64,000 bases of DNA from Laspinema sp. D2d (GCF_025370755.1 NZ_JAMXFC010000007.1:157140-221139), one strand, 5' to 3'. Positions 39,891 to 48,865 are shown, counted from the first letter of the stretch. Program-made: numbers and translations. Notes: generated from the letters alone by a model not told the origin.

Positions 39891-39922
39891 AAGAAAGGGC
39901 TTGATTATTCAAGCCCTTTCTT
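39891..39922. terminator. bidirectional terminator between convergent genes
   Basis: AAGAAAGGGCTTGA (39891-39904), loop TTAT, TCAAGCCCTTTCTT (39909-39922): a perfect 14-bp stem with A/T-rich ends that supply a T-run in both directions. It separates the DUF6761-like gene from the monothiol glutaredoxin gene. Confidence 0.92.
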
Positions 39923-39976
39923 TTCAAGATGAAATTCACCCGTTTAACCCGACAGTTAACCGGAGAGTAGCTCAGA

Positions 39977-40306
39977 TTAGGAAGCCAGAGCTACTTCTAC
40001 CATTTGTTGCAAATCACCACTTTGATAGAGTTCGATGAGAATATCAGAACCCCCAACAAATTCACCATTAATATAGACTTGGGGAATCGTGGGCCAATTG
40101 GAATACTCTTTGATCCCCTGACGAATCTCATAATCGTCCAGAACGTTAACGGTTTCGTAAGGAACGCCCAAAGTGTTGAGAATCTGAACCACATTGTTGG
40201 AAAAACCACATTGGGGCATGAGCTTAGTCCCCTTCATGAAAACAGTAATTTTGTTCCGGTTTACGAGAGTGTCAAGCCGCTCTTTGAGTTCTGGAGTGAT
40301 AGTCAT
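39977..40306 (-). CDS. monothiol glutaredoxin (Grx4/CGFS type)
   Basis: 109 residues. The active site is CGFS within [20 protein letters not shown], with glutathione-contact regions [19 protein letters not shown] and the preceding Thr-Val-x-Pro-like loop. Monothiol CGFS glutaredoxins bind a [2Fe-2S] cluster with glutathione and serve iron-sulfur trafficking and sensing, often as a heterocomplex with BolA. The bolA gene lies just upstream on the same strand, about 110 bases away, which supports such a complex here. The length is typical of the single-domain form. Confidence 0.95.
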   Translation of the reverse strand: MTITPELKERLDTLVNRNKITVFMKGTKLMPQCGFSNNVVQILNTLGVPYETVNVLDDYEIRQGIKEYSNWPTIPQVYINGEFVGGSDILIELYQSGDLQQMVEVALAS

Positions 40307-40414
40307 GATGGGTGTTCGTTAAGGTAAGGGATGGGTTGTTACTGTGCAAAGAGGGGGTACTAGCGTACCCCGGGCGATCGCCCTATTGATAGCAGGTTGG
40401 ACGACCCAGCCGAG

Positions 40415-40678
40415 TTATGAGACGGACCCAGAGACTTGACTCCAAGCCTCCGGGGTATAAGTCTTCATGGTTAGCGCATGGATCGCCTCTGTGGACATAG
40501 CCTCTTGTAGGGAACCATACACCAACTGATGTTGCCGCACTCGGGGTAGTCCTTCAAAGTGGGACGAAACGACGATGACCTGATAGTGATCTCGGGTGCC
40601 TGTCAAATCTTCAACCGTCACCTGAGCATCCGGCAATTGTGCCTCGATCATTGCCTTTACCTGATCCGGGCTAACCAT
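40415..40678 (-). CDS. bolA: BolA family protein
   Basis: 87 residues. Features of the BolA/IbaG family: [18 protein letters not shown] near the N-terminus, [28 protein letters not shown] in the centre (the conserved H of the cluster-coordinating helix is in RVRQHQLVY), and [15 protein letters not shown] at the C-terminus. BolA proteins bind monothiol glutaredoxins through a shared [2Fe-2S] cluster. The grx gene directly downstream on the same strand fits that function. Confidence 0.93.
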   Translation of the reverse strand: MVSPDQVKAMIEAQLPDAQVTVEDLTGTRDHYQVIVVSSHFEGLPRVRQHQLVYGSLQEAMSTEAIHALTMKTYTPEAWSQVSGSVS

Positions 40679-40871
40679 TCTTACTCCTGTCCATAATTTA
40701 ATAGTAGTAGTCTAATTTAATTTTAGAAGGGCGATCGCCACTACTCAAGGGAAAAACCGGGGGGTAAACTACCCAGAATTTCCTAGACCCTTGATACCTA
40801 ATTAGATCCAACGGACAAAAACCCAGCTTTTTGTCCCAACTCGGGGGCTGTTTTAGAGGTAATCTCGCTGA

Positions 40872-42077
40872 TTACTGAACCCCTGAAGAGCTTTGGCGTC
40901 CTCCCGGATAGGGCGAATCTACAAAACCCAACTCCCACAATTGCTCATAGGCTTTTTTCCCCAACTCTCGCGTGGGTTGCTGGGACCGGATAATCTGCAC
41001 CAACAAAGGCACAGCCAAGGCGGGTTGATTCTGGACCCGATGCACCAGGGCCAGTTCGTAGGTTGCCAAATCTCGCATTTCCGCAGTTTCCGCAGCAAGG
41101 TTCCGATGGGTTTCGGCGGTTGCATTATCAATGCCCGAAAAACTGGTAAAAAGCTGCTGATAGAAATTAGACAGCTGATTGAAAATCTCCCGGGAACGTT
41201 GCAGCTTATCTACCGCTTGTTCATACTGTTCCGCACTGGCAGATTGCCGAGCCTCTTCCATCAACCCATTTGCCGCCGCCATGCTTAACAAGCCCGTCTG
41301 TTGTGCAGTGGGGCGGGGTTCTTCCGGAGTGACTTCCGGGGCGACTTCCGGGGTGACTTCCGAGGTGGCATCCGGGTCGGAAGGGGTCGGTTCCGCGACA
41401 ATTTCTACAAAGCCGATGTCCCCTAATAACTGATAAGCTTGACGACCCAGTTCTCGGGTTGGCTGTTGAGACCCCACAATCTGAATCAGTAAGGGGACCG
41501 CGAGATCGGCTTGATTTTGGGCGCTATGAACCAATGCCAGTTCATAACTCGCCTCATCCCGCATCTGGGCTGTTTCAGCGGCGAGGGTGCGATGACTGTT
41601 GGCAATCCGGTTATCAATGCCGGTAAAGCTGGTGTAAAGCTGTTGGTGAAAATTAGAGAGTTGATTAAAAATCTCTCGGGACTGTTGCAGTTTGCTCACC
41701 GCTGGTTCGTACTGTTGAGCCGCCGCAGATTCTTTGGCTTCTTGGACTAACCGTTGCCCAGCCTCCATACTCAGTAAGGTGCTATCAGCAGCGAGTCGGC
41801 GCAAATCCTCCGGGTCTGACCCTGGGTCCACCGCTTCCGGCTGGGGACTGGATTGCGACGTTGGCTGGGATGGGGATGTGGCCCCCCGCTCCATCGGCGT
41901 TGGCAGGGTTAGGGTTTCGTTTGACTGACCGGAGGGCTGTAATCCATCTAGTCCATCGGGTTGGGACTGTTCTTGGGCCCGAATGGGTAGGGGAGACAAC
42001 AGGGTAAATCCTGCGATCAGGGTTATGGACAATAAACCCGCAAAACCAAGCGGGGGAACTTTTACAGCAGATCCCAT
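40872..42077 (-). CDS. exported protein with two duplicated helical repeats
   Basis: About 401 residues from ATG at 42075-42077, chosen because AAAGG lies 7 bases upstream and because a signal peptide follows at once (GFAGLLSITLIAGFTLLSP, then LPIRAQ). The open frame extends 72 codons further without support. A Ser/Pro/Gln-rich linker precedes two homologous blocks of about 120 residues, each starting LLSM(E/A)A and containing QSREIFNQLSNF(H/Y)QQL, IDN, AAETA(Q/E)MRD and QQPTRELG(R/K)(Q/K)AY, separated by a Glu/Val/Thr/Pro-rich spacer. The repeats are helical and possibly TPR-related. Periplasmic location is expected; the function is unknown. Confidence 0.75.
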   Translation of the reverse strand: MGSAVKVPPLGFAGLLSITLIAGFTLLSPLPIRAQEQSQPDGLDGLQPSGQSNETLTLPTPMERGATSPSQPTSQSSPQPEAVDPGSDPEDLRRLAADSTLLSMEAGQRLVQEAKESAAAQQYEPAVSKLQQSREIFNQLSNFHQQLYTSFTGIDNRIANSHRTLAAETAQMRDEASYELALVHSAQNQADLAVPLLIQIVGSQQPTRELGRQAYQLLGDIGFVEIVAEPTPSDPDATSEVTPEVAPEVTPEEPRPTAQQTGLLSMAAANGLMEEARQSASAEQYEQAVDKLQRSREIFNQLSNFYQQLFTSFSGIDNATAETHRNLAAETAEMRDLATYELALVHRVQNQPALAVPLLVQIIRSQQPTRELGKKAYEQLWELGFVDSPYPGGRQSSSGVQ

Positions 42078-42613
42078 AAAGTACCTTTGTGTGTGGGGAG
42101 AACACCAGAGCGATAAAAACTTTAGGTATCTTAACATTGCAATGTCCCGGGTTGTGGAGGAAACTGGAAATGGGGATAATCTCAGGGGGGATTGACCCCA
42201 GTAAAGTTTGGAAACTGCGTTTCTGCAACAAATGGGTTGCGGATTGCTACAAATTGGGTAAAGAAACCCGATTTCTGGTCCCTGTGGAGCCATTTACCCT
42301 AGGATTGAAGACTGTGCCGACGTCCTAGGCCCACTCAGATTAAGGCTCCCACAGGGGCTGGGGGAAATCTAAGGCGCTGGGGGATCGCTGGAACCTATTT
42401 TACTCATTCAGCCTTTGGTTTGGCGATCGGTACACATTTCCTGGCAGTTAGACCGATCGCCCCCACCTTGGTTATCAAAATATTCAAATTACGGACAGCG
42501 CTGTACACAACCGATCGCCTAACGCCCCCCACCGGCAATCTTACTGATTTATCCGTTAGCTAAATGAATAAAACCCATTAGCGAATAGATCAATCAGCGA
42601 AGGAATACATCCA
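42078..42613. other. 536-bp divergent intergenic region
   Basis: Between the exported repeat protein and the subtilase. It contains one arm of the AGAAACCCGG-type repeat (about 42262-42277), several HIP1-like sites and, close to the subtilase gene, GCTAAATG/CATTAGC inverted arms (about 42558-42580). AGCGAAGGA lies about 9 bases before the subtilase ATG. No gene is seen. Confidence 0.5.
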
Positions 42614-44779
42614 ATGACTGGTCAAGTTTATCGGTCAGATGCCTCTCAATCTCATCCCGTCGGAATTGGCGTATCGGATCAAAGTCTCGGTATTCTCCTG
42701 CAACGAGGCGGTGAAGAATTACTCCTCTTAAAACTTAGCGATCGCTTTACCGTCCGCCCCCTCGAACCCAATGCCCCAAAAGATTGGTTCAGCCAAATTC
42801 CCGCCACCCATAAACAACAACTACAAAACACCCAGTTAGAAGAATTTATCGTCAACGAGGCAGACCTAGAACAGGTCATGACAACGGTGCGAAGCTTGCC
42901 GGAAGTTGCCTTTGTTAGTCATGTCTATACCGTCGATAATAATCCGCAAATGCGGGTGTACCTCACCGATGAGGTCACCCTTCAATTTGCTGAAACCGTA
43001 GACGAAACCCAACGGCAGGCGATCTCCGATGCCGTAGAACTGGACCTCCATAAACCCGTTTACGGCATCCCCAACACTTTTATCAGTTACGTTCGGCGGA
43101 CTGCTACAGAAAATCCCATCAAAATTGCCAACCGGCTGATGCGAAAATCCGAGGTTCTCACCGCCGAACCCAACATCGTCATTACCACCCAAAACCACTA
43201 CCTGCCTCGCAGCAGCTTTTATCATAAACAGTGGTATTTACAAAACAAAGGGGGCCGCGACCTCGCCCCAGGTTCCCATATTGAAGCGGAAAAAGCCTGG
43301 GATATTACCCGAGGCATCCGGTCCGTCGTAGTCGCCATCACCGATGATGCGATCGACCTCAATCACCCGGATTTCCAAGGCCCCGGTAAAATCGTCGCCC
43401 CCCGAGACTTTAAACGCAAAAACTTTTTACCCCTCCCGGAAGCAGAGTCAGACAACCACGGAACTGCCTGTGCCGGAGTCGCCGTTGCCGAAGAAAATGG
43501 CGCTGGTATAGTGGGCGTTGCTCCCGGTTGCGCCCTGATGCCGATCCGGACCACCGGCTATCTGGATGACGAATCCATCGAACAAGTCTTTGACTGGGCA
43601 ATGACCAAAGGAGCCTCGGTCATTTCCTGTAGTTGGGGGGCTTCTGCGGTCTATTTTCCCCTCTCCCTGCGCCAACGGGCCGCGATTACCCGGGCCGCCA
43701 CGGAAGGACGCAATGGCAAGGGTTGTGTGATTGTCTTTGCCGCAGGCAATGCCAACCGTCCCACCAGTGGAACTGTAAACGAGAGTGGTTGGCCGAATAA
43801 TCTGCTCAAAGGGCCCGTCAAGTGGCTGAGTGGGTTTGCGGTCCATCCCGATGTAATTACCGTCTCTGCTTGCACCAGTCTGGCTAAAAAGGCGGCCTAT
43901 AGTAACTGGGGTCCATCTATCTCCGTCTGTGCTCCGAGTAATAATGCACCCCCGGGAATGTGGATTCAAGAAATGGGTGCGGTGAACACTCCCCCAGAGA
44001 TTAAGGGGTATTTAACGGGGTTAGGTGTCTTCACCACCGATCGCACCGGGTCTCAGGGTTACGATTCTGGGGATTATACTGGCTTTTTCGGTGGGACTTC
44101 CAGTGCTTGTCCGGTGGTGGCGGGGGTAGCTGCCTTGGTCCTCTCGGTTAATCCTCACTTGACGGCTGCTCAGGTGAAGCAGATTTTGGAGCAAAGTGCG
44201 GATAAGATTATCGATCCGGATATCGATAGTCAACTGGGCAATCACTTTGGCACTTACGATAGTAAGGGTCACTCCCAATGGTTTGGGTATGGAAAGGTGA
44301 ATGCTTATAATGCGGTTCGACGGGCGCAGCGTCTGTTGGCGATGCCGATGCAGGCCACTCGTAAGGTTCAGGCTCAAAACAGCCGTCAGCAAAGCATTCC
44401 GGATTTTCAAAAGAATCAATCGGGTTTATTTTCCTTGAATCTTTTCGGCAGCAGCGATCGCCCGGGATTAGTGAGCGAAATTTCGATCTCTGACCCAAGT
44501 GCGGTTGCGGATATCCGGGTCACGGTGGATATCCAGCACAGCTATCTTGGAGATTTAGAACTTTATTTAATTGCGCCAAACGGTCAAACTGTGCAATTAC
44601 AAAGCCGGACTTTAGGCTGTCAAACTCGGTTGAATACCACTTACTCGCTACAAACCACTCCCACTCTCCGCCAGCTTTGCAATAAGTCGGCTCAAGGGTC
44701 TTGGAAGTTATGGGTGAGAGATTGTGTTCCTGGAGATACGGGGATGCTAAATAGCTGGGATTTGACTTTGGCAGTTTAG
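42614..44779 (+). CDS. subtilisin-like serine protease (S8) with C-terminal P domain
   Basis: 721 residues. An N-terminal prodomain-like region (1-190) leads to an S8 peptidase domain with all three catalytic segments: VVVAITDDAIDLNHPDF (Asp), DNHGTACAGVAVAE (His) and GFFGGTSSACPVVAGVAALVLS (Ser); VIVFAAGNANRP holds the oxyanion Asn. Residues about 600-720 form a P/Homo B proprotein convertase domain (VTVDIQHSYLGDLELYLIAPNGQTVQL, GSWKLWVRDCVPGDTGMLNSWDLTL). The enzyme begins MTGQVYRSDASQ without a signal peptide, so export would need another route, or it acts inside the cell. A perfect terminator hairpin follows. Confidence 0.93.
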   Translation: MTGQVYRSDASQSHPVGIGVSDQSLGILLQRGGEELLLLKLSDRFTVRPLEPNAPKDWFSQIPATHKQQLQNTQLEEFIVNEADLEQVMTTVRSLPEVAFVSHVYTVDNNPQMRVYLTDEVTLQFAETVDETQRQAISDAVELDLHKPVYGIPNTFISYVRRTATENPIKIANRLMRKSEVLTAEPNIVITTQNHYLPRSSFYHKQWYLQNKGGRDLAPGSHIEAEKAWDITRGIRSVVVAITDDAIDLNHPDFQGPGKIVAPRDFKRKNFLPLPEAESDNHGTACAGVAVAEENGAGIVGVAPGCALMPIRTTGYLDDESIEQVFDWAMTKGASVISCSWGASAVYFPLSLRQRAAITRAATEGRNGKGCVIVFAAGNANRPTSGTVNESGWPNNLLKGPVKWLSGFAVHPDVITVSACTSLAKKAAYSNWGPSISVCAPSNNAPPGMWIQEMGAVNTPPEIKGYLTGLGVFTTDRTGSQGYDSGDYTGFFGGTSSACPVVAGVAALVLSVNPHLTAAQVKQILEQSADKIIDPDIDSQLGNHFGTYDSKGHSQWFGYGKVNAYNAVRRAQRLLAMPMQATRKVQAQNSRQQSIPDFQKNQSGLFSLNLFGSSDRPGLVSEISISDPSAVADIRVTVDIQHSYLGDLELYLIAPNGQTVQLQSRTLGCQTRLNTTYSLQTTPTLRQLCNKSAQGSWKLWVRDCVPGDTGMLNSWDLTLAV

Positions 44780-44799
44780 TCCCGTTTGAATCAGGCATG

Positions 44800-44841
44800 A
44801 AGGGAGAGAAGTTCAGGTTTTGGCTGCTTCTCTCCCTTTTT
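44800..44841 (+). terminator. rho-independent terminator of the subtilase gene
   Basis: AAGGGAGAGAAG (44800-44811) pairs perfectly with CTTCTCTCCCTT (44827-44838) over 12 bp with a 15-base loop, followed by TTT. It lies 20 bases beyond the stop codon. Confidence 0.9.
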
Positions 44842-45040
44842 AATGGGTTGGTGAAGGTATAGGGTCTGAAGTAGCGGTACTACATGAAAGACACTGATAT
44901 CCTCTCTCTCCCGGTCCGACTCTTTTTGCAATGACGCCGTTGTTTAAGTGCGATGGGGTTAAACTTTACTCACAATTGGCAAACATCTACTAGGTGTCTC
45001 CATTGCTTGTCTAGGCATAGAGTAGAGAATGGGTAGTAGT

Positions 45041-45060
45041 TGATCACTTGTCTGTGATCA
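45041..45060. promoter_or_regulatory. palindrome TGATCAC-N6-GTGATCA, possible operator
   Basis: A perfect 7-bp inverted repeat with a 6-base centre, about 490 bases upstream of the CAP/RTX start. The spacing is that of dimeric regulator sites. The half-site differs from the CRP consensus (TGTGA), so the regulator is unknown. Confidence 0.35.
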
Positions 45061-45219
45061 CGATCGCGAATTGACTCGATCCTGATCAATTTCATTTTGC
45101 AAATCGCTCATGAATATAAGCGGGTTTTTCTTGTTCCCAGCTTTAACAAAGCTTTATATATTTACTATTGACACGCCTTATTTATTCACTTAAATTAGAA
45201 ACAAGAGCTACAAAGCCGC

Positions 45220-45390
45220 TCAAAAACACAGGATTTTAGGGAGATGTTTACAGGAATTATTATTCTCACCCCTCCAGCGTAAACCTAGCGCACAATGGTC
45301 GCAACAGTTCCAGCCAACCCGGTGAAAATTAACCTGTAAACCCCGTTGCCATAGAATTTTGGGTTGACATTCCGCACAAATTCCACTAAC
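45220..45390 (-). pseudogene. zinc-ribbon-like frame without start codon (gene remnant?)
   Basis: The minus-strand frame reads VSGICAECQPKILWQRGLQV, then NFHRVGWNCCDHCALGLRW and a short tail to TGA. Two Cys pairs, CAEC and CDHC, sit at zinc-ribbon spacing. An in-frame TGA precedes it immediately and no ATG, GTG or TTG exists in the frame, so it is either a truncated gene remnant or chance. Confidence 0.35.
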
Positions 45391-45530
45391 TCACTTGTTC
45401 CCCCATGTCACTGGAGGAACGGGAGCGTTTAGCTTGACCATTTTTTTCCGCACCGACCGGGGTTGAGTTGGCAAATTCATGGCAACTCAATCGAGTCAGG
45501 GGGCGGAGAGTGTACACCAGGAGCAGATCA

Positions 45531-46730
45531 ATGACTTCAGCATTTCTCAATCGTGTTGTCGAACTCACCAACGTAGAGCGATCGCAACAGGGTTTAGCCC
45601 CTCTCACGTTCAATCCGCAGTTAGCGGCGGCAGCACAAGTCCATAGCGCCAATATGGGAATGCGCGATTTTATGGACCATATTGATCCGGTGGATCGAAC
45701 CAAACCAGCCGATCGCGTTACGATGCAAGGGTACAACTACCAGACGGTTGCTGAAAACGTAGCGGGGGGTCAACCCACACCGGAACAAGTAGTCCGGGAC
45801 TGGATGAATAGTCCCTCACACCGGGTCAATATCCTCAATCCTGCGGTGACAGAAATTGGTGTGGGCTATCATGTTCAGGAGAATGATACAGGTAATGTCA
45901 ACTTTGTCCACTATTGGGCCCAGGTTTTTGCGACTCCCCTGGATGAACCGCCACCACAACCCCGGCTTGGTTCCCATAGTCCAACCCCACCTCCAACCGA
46001 CGGAATTACGGTCATTTCTCAACCCTTAACGCCCAACAATCAAGGATTTTTTGACCTGACTGCTAATGTCGAGCGAGTTCAATTGGCTGCTGGAGCGCTG
46101 AATGGCTACCAATTGGGGTTAAGGGCCTTAGATGGAGATGATCTCATCATTGGTTCCACGGAAGGGGAATCCATTAATGGCAACGGCGGTCGCGATCGCA
46201 TTTATGGAACCGGCGGAAATAACTTCCTACGGGGTGGCAAAGGCACTGATACCCTTGTGGGTGGCACTAACAATGACATCCTCAACGGTAACAATGATAA
46301 TGATATTGTTTTTGGCGGGAATGGCAATGATGTGGTGCGAGGCGGTAAAAGCCATGACAATTTATATGGTGAAGGCGGCGATGACGTTTTAACCGGCGAT
46401 TTTGGGGCAGATGTTCTCACAGGAGGAGCAGGGGCTGATTTGTTTGTCCTGCGTCGTGATACCGTGGTTGGGGTGGTTGAGCCACAGTTGGCTGACTATA
46501 TTACAGATTTTAACCGGGCGGAGGGCGATCGCATTGGATTAACCGATGGGTTAACACAAAACGATATTAGCTATCAGCGATTCGTAGATGTGGATAACAA
46601 TGGCATTCCGGATGCACTGCTTCAAATCAACAGCACGAATGAAATTTTAGGGGTAGTTTTAAATGTCAATCCCCTAGAGTTAAACGGAATGTTTCAAGCG
46701 GTTTCTTCAGATATTTTAACGACGGGTTAG
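45531..46730 (+). CDS. CAP/SCP-domain protein with RTX calcium-binding repeats
   Basis: 399 residues from ATG at 45531, chosen because AGGAGC stands 8 bases upstream. The frame runs on to TTG 45468. Residues about 5-130 are a CAP (cysteine-rich secretory/SCP-like) domain: RVVELTNVERSQQGLAPL, AAAAQVHSANMGMRDFMDHID, GYNYQTVAENVAGG and WMNSPSHRVNILNPAVTEIGVGY. A Pro-rich linker and an Asp/Gly nonapeptide RTX array of roughly eight to ten units follow (about 220-315; NGNGGRDRIYG, GGKGTDTLVGG, GEGGDDVLTG), then a C-terminal domain. RTX proteins are typically secreted by type I systems, for which no genes are in the window. No N-terminal signal is seen. Confidence 0.9.
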   Translation: MTSAFLNRVVELTNVERSQQGLAPLTFNPQLAAAAQVHSANMGMRDFMDHIDPVDRTKPADRVTMQGYNYQTVAENVAGGQPTPEQVVRDWMNSPSHRVNILNPAVTEIGVGYHVQENDTGNVNFVHYWAQVFATPLDEPPPQPRLGSHSPTPPPTDGITVISQPLTPNNQGFFDLTANVERVQLAAGALNGYQLGLRALDGDDLIIGSTEGESINGNGGRDRIYGTGGNNFLRGGKGTDTLVGGTNNDILNGNNDNDIVFGGNGNDVVRGGKSHDNLYGEGGDDVLTGDFGADVLTGGAGADLFVLRRDTVVGVVEPQLADYITDFNRAEGDRIGLTDGLTQNDISYQRFVDVDNNGIPDALLQINSTNEILGVVLNVNPLELNGMFQAVSSDILTTG

Positions 46731-46794
46731 GGGATACTGACTCCGTTGAAAGGATGATTTTAAGCCGGTAGAGTTAACAGCAGATTGAAGTGAA

Positions 46795-46822
46795 GGGGTG
46801 GTTGATTAACCCCCCTTTTTTT
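46795..46822 (+). terminator. rho-independent terminator of the CAP/RTX gene
   Basis: GGGGTGGTT (46795-46803), loop GATT, AACCCCCC (46808-46815), then seven T. The stem carries one bulged T. Confidence 0.85.
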
Positions 46823-46863
46823 AGGCAATCAAAACGGGAGATGAAATAACCAAAGGGTTACCC

Positions 46864-47562
46864 CTAATTTTGGCTGATCGCCCGTAGTGCTGTTTCTAAA
46901 TCCGTGGTCAATTGGTTCCCGCTTTCTTTAGGAGTATTTAGAGAGTAATGAGACACTTCTAAGGGAGGAGCAATGGTAATTTTAACCTGGCATCGCCACT
47001 TGGGAACTGTTGGCTGATATTCCACATTTATCGGAACAATTTTCACCCCTAAATTAGGGTGGAGGGATTCAGCTTGGATTGCCAGTCGTGCTAATCCGGG
47101 TTTTAGGGGATGAAGGTCACCATCGTGAAAAATAGCACCTTCGGGGAAAATTGCTAACATTTGACCCGCTTCCAGGAGTTCGACGCCATGCCGCAAACTG
47201 CCAATTCCTGGACGTTTTCTATCAATGGGAAATCCCCCGAGACGAGGAATTAACCAACCAGCAATTCCTTTAAATTCATCAATAGAGACCATATACCGTA
47301 AGTCCCGTCCGGTGATATGTCGGCCTGTGGCATAGGCGACCAAAATCCCATCCCACCGCGATCGATGAGTCGGCGCAAGAATAGTAGGTCCGGTGGTGGG
47401 AAGATGTTCTTGTCCGATGACTTCAATGTTTTTAAAGTAGGCAGGGAGAACGATAAAACGACCTATTGGATACAGTGCGCTTGCTAACCAAGGGGATATT
47501 TTGGAATTCACCGATGGATTTTTTTCGGAGGTAAGGTTAGATTTCAGGATAGGAATTTGCAT
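46864..47562 (-). CDS. 1-acylglycerol-3-phosphate acyltransferase-like protein (PlsC family)
   Basis: 232 residues. PlsC acyltransferase motifs are present: HRSRWDG (HX4D catalytic motif), RYMVSIDEFKGIAGWLIPRLGGFPIDR, the substrate motif FPEGAIFHDGDLHPLKPGLARLA and the later VKIVPINVEY. It adds an acyl chain to a glycerophosphate lipid, or a related acceptor, at the membrane. The first 40 residues include a short hydrophobic stretch (SALYPIGRFIVLP). Cyanobacteria carry several PlsC-like enzymes, so specificity cannot be told from sequence. It is convergent with the CAP/RTX gene. Confidence 0.88.
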   Translation of the reverse strand: MQIPILKSNLTSEKNPSVNSKISPWLASALYPIGRFIVLPAYFKNIEVIGQEHLPTTGPTILAPTHRSRWDGILVAYATGRHITGRDLRYMVSIDEFKGIAGWLIPRLGGFPIDRKRPGIGSLRHGVELLEAGQMLAIFPEGAIFHDGDLHPLKPGLARLAIQAESLHPNLGVKIVPINVEYQPTVPKWRCQVKITIAPPLEVSHYSLNTPKESGNQLTTDLETALRAISQN

Positions 47563-47877
47563 GATTTTGGGGGATTATTCAAGATAAAGTAGAAAAAATA
47601 TAAACATGAATCGCGGGTTTAATTCAATGAAAATCGGGAATTTTCAAGAATAGTTTTAAACCGTTATAAGCCTAATTTTTCTATTGTACTTGGAGTGTTT
47701 CCGGCACAGGGGAAGAGATGGACAGTTTATAGATTGTCCTAGTCTGGGGATACAGTAGCGATGAGAAGTTGGGGTTTTTAACCCACTATTCTGCTTCTTG
47801 TGCTGGGGAGTTTAAAGTATAGTCATTCTGAAACTCATGAATTGAGAAATTGATATACGTTAGGGCTATATATATAT
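47563..47877. other. 315-bp intergenic region
   Basis: Lies between the tadA stop and the PlsC-type gene start, both minus-strand. It is AT-rich and contains an ATATATATAT run near 47870. No terminator, repeat or gene is recognised; the PlsC promoter should be here. Confidence 0.4.
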
Positions 47878-48369
47878 TTATGATTTGGGGCCTGGAGACT
47901 GTCGGCGTTGAGAGAACCAGGATTGTAATTGCTCTCGACAGGGGGATTCCAAGATGCCGCCCAGGACGGATAAGCGGTGAAAGGAAGCGGGACTATCCGG
48001 GAGGTTGAGAACGGTGCGGATTGCGCCACTTTTAGGGTCGTCGGCACCATAAACGAGGAGACTGAGACGGGATTGGGCGATCGCCCCGGCACACATGGGA
48101 CAGGGTTCTAAGGTAACATAGAGGGTACAGCCATTCAAATGCCAATTTTGTAGCACTTGCCCCGCTGCACGCAGGGCGAGTATTTCGGCATGGGCGGTGG
48201 GGTCATGGTCTCGTTCTCGGCGATTTTCGGTTCGGGCGATCGCCTTACCGGACGGATCTACAACGATCGCCCCGACGGGAACTTCTCCGGCATCTCCGGC
48301 AGCTTGGGCAAGGGCGATCGCCTGACTCATCCAGTCCCGATGTAGAAGATACTGCGGGTCTTGTATCAC
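47878..48369 (-). CDS. tadA: tRNA adenosine(34) deaminase
   Basis: 163 residues from GTG at 48367-48369. The zinc deaminase motif is intact: HAEILALRAAGQV (His and catalytic Glu) and PCPMCAGAIAQSRLSLLVYGA (two zinc cysteines). RDWMSQAIALAQAAGDAGEVPVGAIVVD is the usual TadA start, and HRLSVLGGILESPCREQLQSWF the usual end. It converts A34 to inosine in tRNA-Arg(ACG). Five bases separate it from the DCC-family gene upstream on the same strand, so the two are probably co-transcribed. Confidence 0.93.
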   Translation of the reverse strand: MIQDPQYLLHRDWMSQAIALAQAAGDAGEVPVGAIVVDPSGKAIARTENRRERDHDPTAHAEILALRAAGQVLQNWHLNGCTLYVTLEPCPMCAGAIAQSRLSLLVYGADDPKSGAIRTVLNLPDSPASFHRLSVLGGILESPCREQLQSWFSQRRQSPGPKS

Positions 48370-48374
48370 TCTAA

Positions 48375-48788
48375 TTACGTTGGATAATTACAAGTTGCAC
48401 AGTCTCCGGGATAGGTGGAGTGATAGATTTCCGTGCGTTGTCCAAAGAGTTGATAACGGTTATCGCGGATTTGTTCATAGACGCGATCGCCGGTCCATTT
48501 CATCCCCGGAAGTGCGCGATAGGCGCTCACAAATAGACTGCCTCCGGGTAATAAGTTCCCCAGTTCTTCTGCGGCATCGCTACCCTGCCACCGTCTCTCT
48601 GGGCGATCGGCATCGATTAAAATCATGCCTTGTTCACAGTCTTTTGGGGTTATGTTTAAGCGAGACAGACTCTCTTCATCCTGCATAGGAATGTAGCGAA
48701 AGATATCGCCTTTGTCAAAGTTTTCCAACAGTTGGACGACGCTGACACAGAGATTGCATTTGCCATCATAAATGAAAAAATAAGTCAT
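48375..48788 (-). CDS. DUF393 / DCC-family thiol-disulfide oxidoreductase-like protein
   Basis: 137 residues. The family start YFFIYDGKCNLCVSVVQLLE contains the YDG-x-CxxC motif, followed by FRYIPMQDEESLSRL, an ADRPERRWQGSDAAEELGNLLPGG segment and a C-terminal part. This is the DCC (DUF393) group related to thioredoxin fold proteins; its partners are unknown. The C-terminus ends with CATCNYPT, a second CxxC. It directly precedes tadA in the direction of transcription, with a 5-base gap. Confidence 0.88.
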   Translation of the reverse strand: MTYFFIYDGKCNLCVSVVQLLENFDKGDIFRYIPMQDEESLSRLNITPKDCEQGMILIDADRPERRWQGSDAAEELGNLLPGGSLFVSAYRALPGMKWTGDRVYEQIRDNRYQLFGQRTEIYHSTYPGDCATCNYPT

Positions 48789-48865
48789 GGTTTTTTTGGG
48801 TTTGCGTTAAGGGTTCAAACTGATTTTAAAGGGAATTCATCTCGGGATGAATCGGAACTGTTACC

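Larger units (their letters stand above)
44842..45530. other. 689-bp intergenic region before the CAP/RTX gene
   Basis: Contains a strong palindrome (45041-45060), a minus-strand zinc-ribbon-like frame (45220-45390) and an upstream TTG-started extension of the CAP gene frame that I do not accept. Otherwise it is AT-rich with no recognised element. Confidence 0.5.

Noticed and set aside
45468..45530. TTG-started N-terminal extension of the CAP/RTX protein
   Set aside because: The internal ATG at 45531 has a good ribosome binding site and begins the CAP domain directly.
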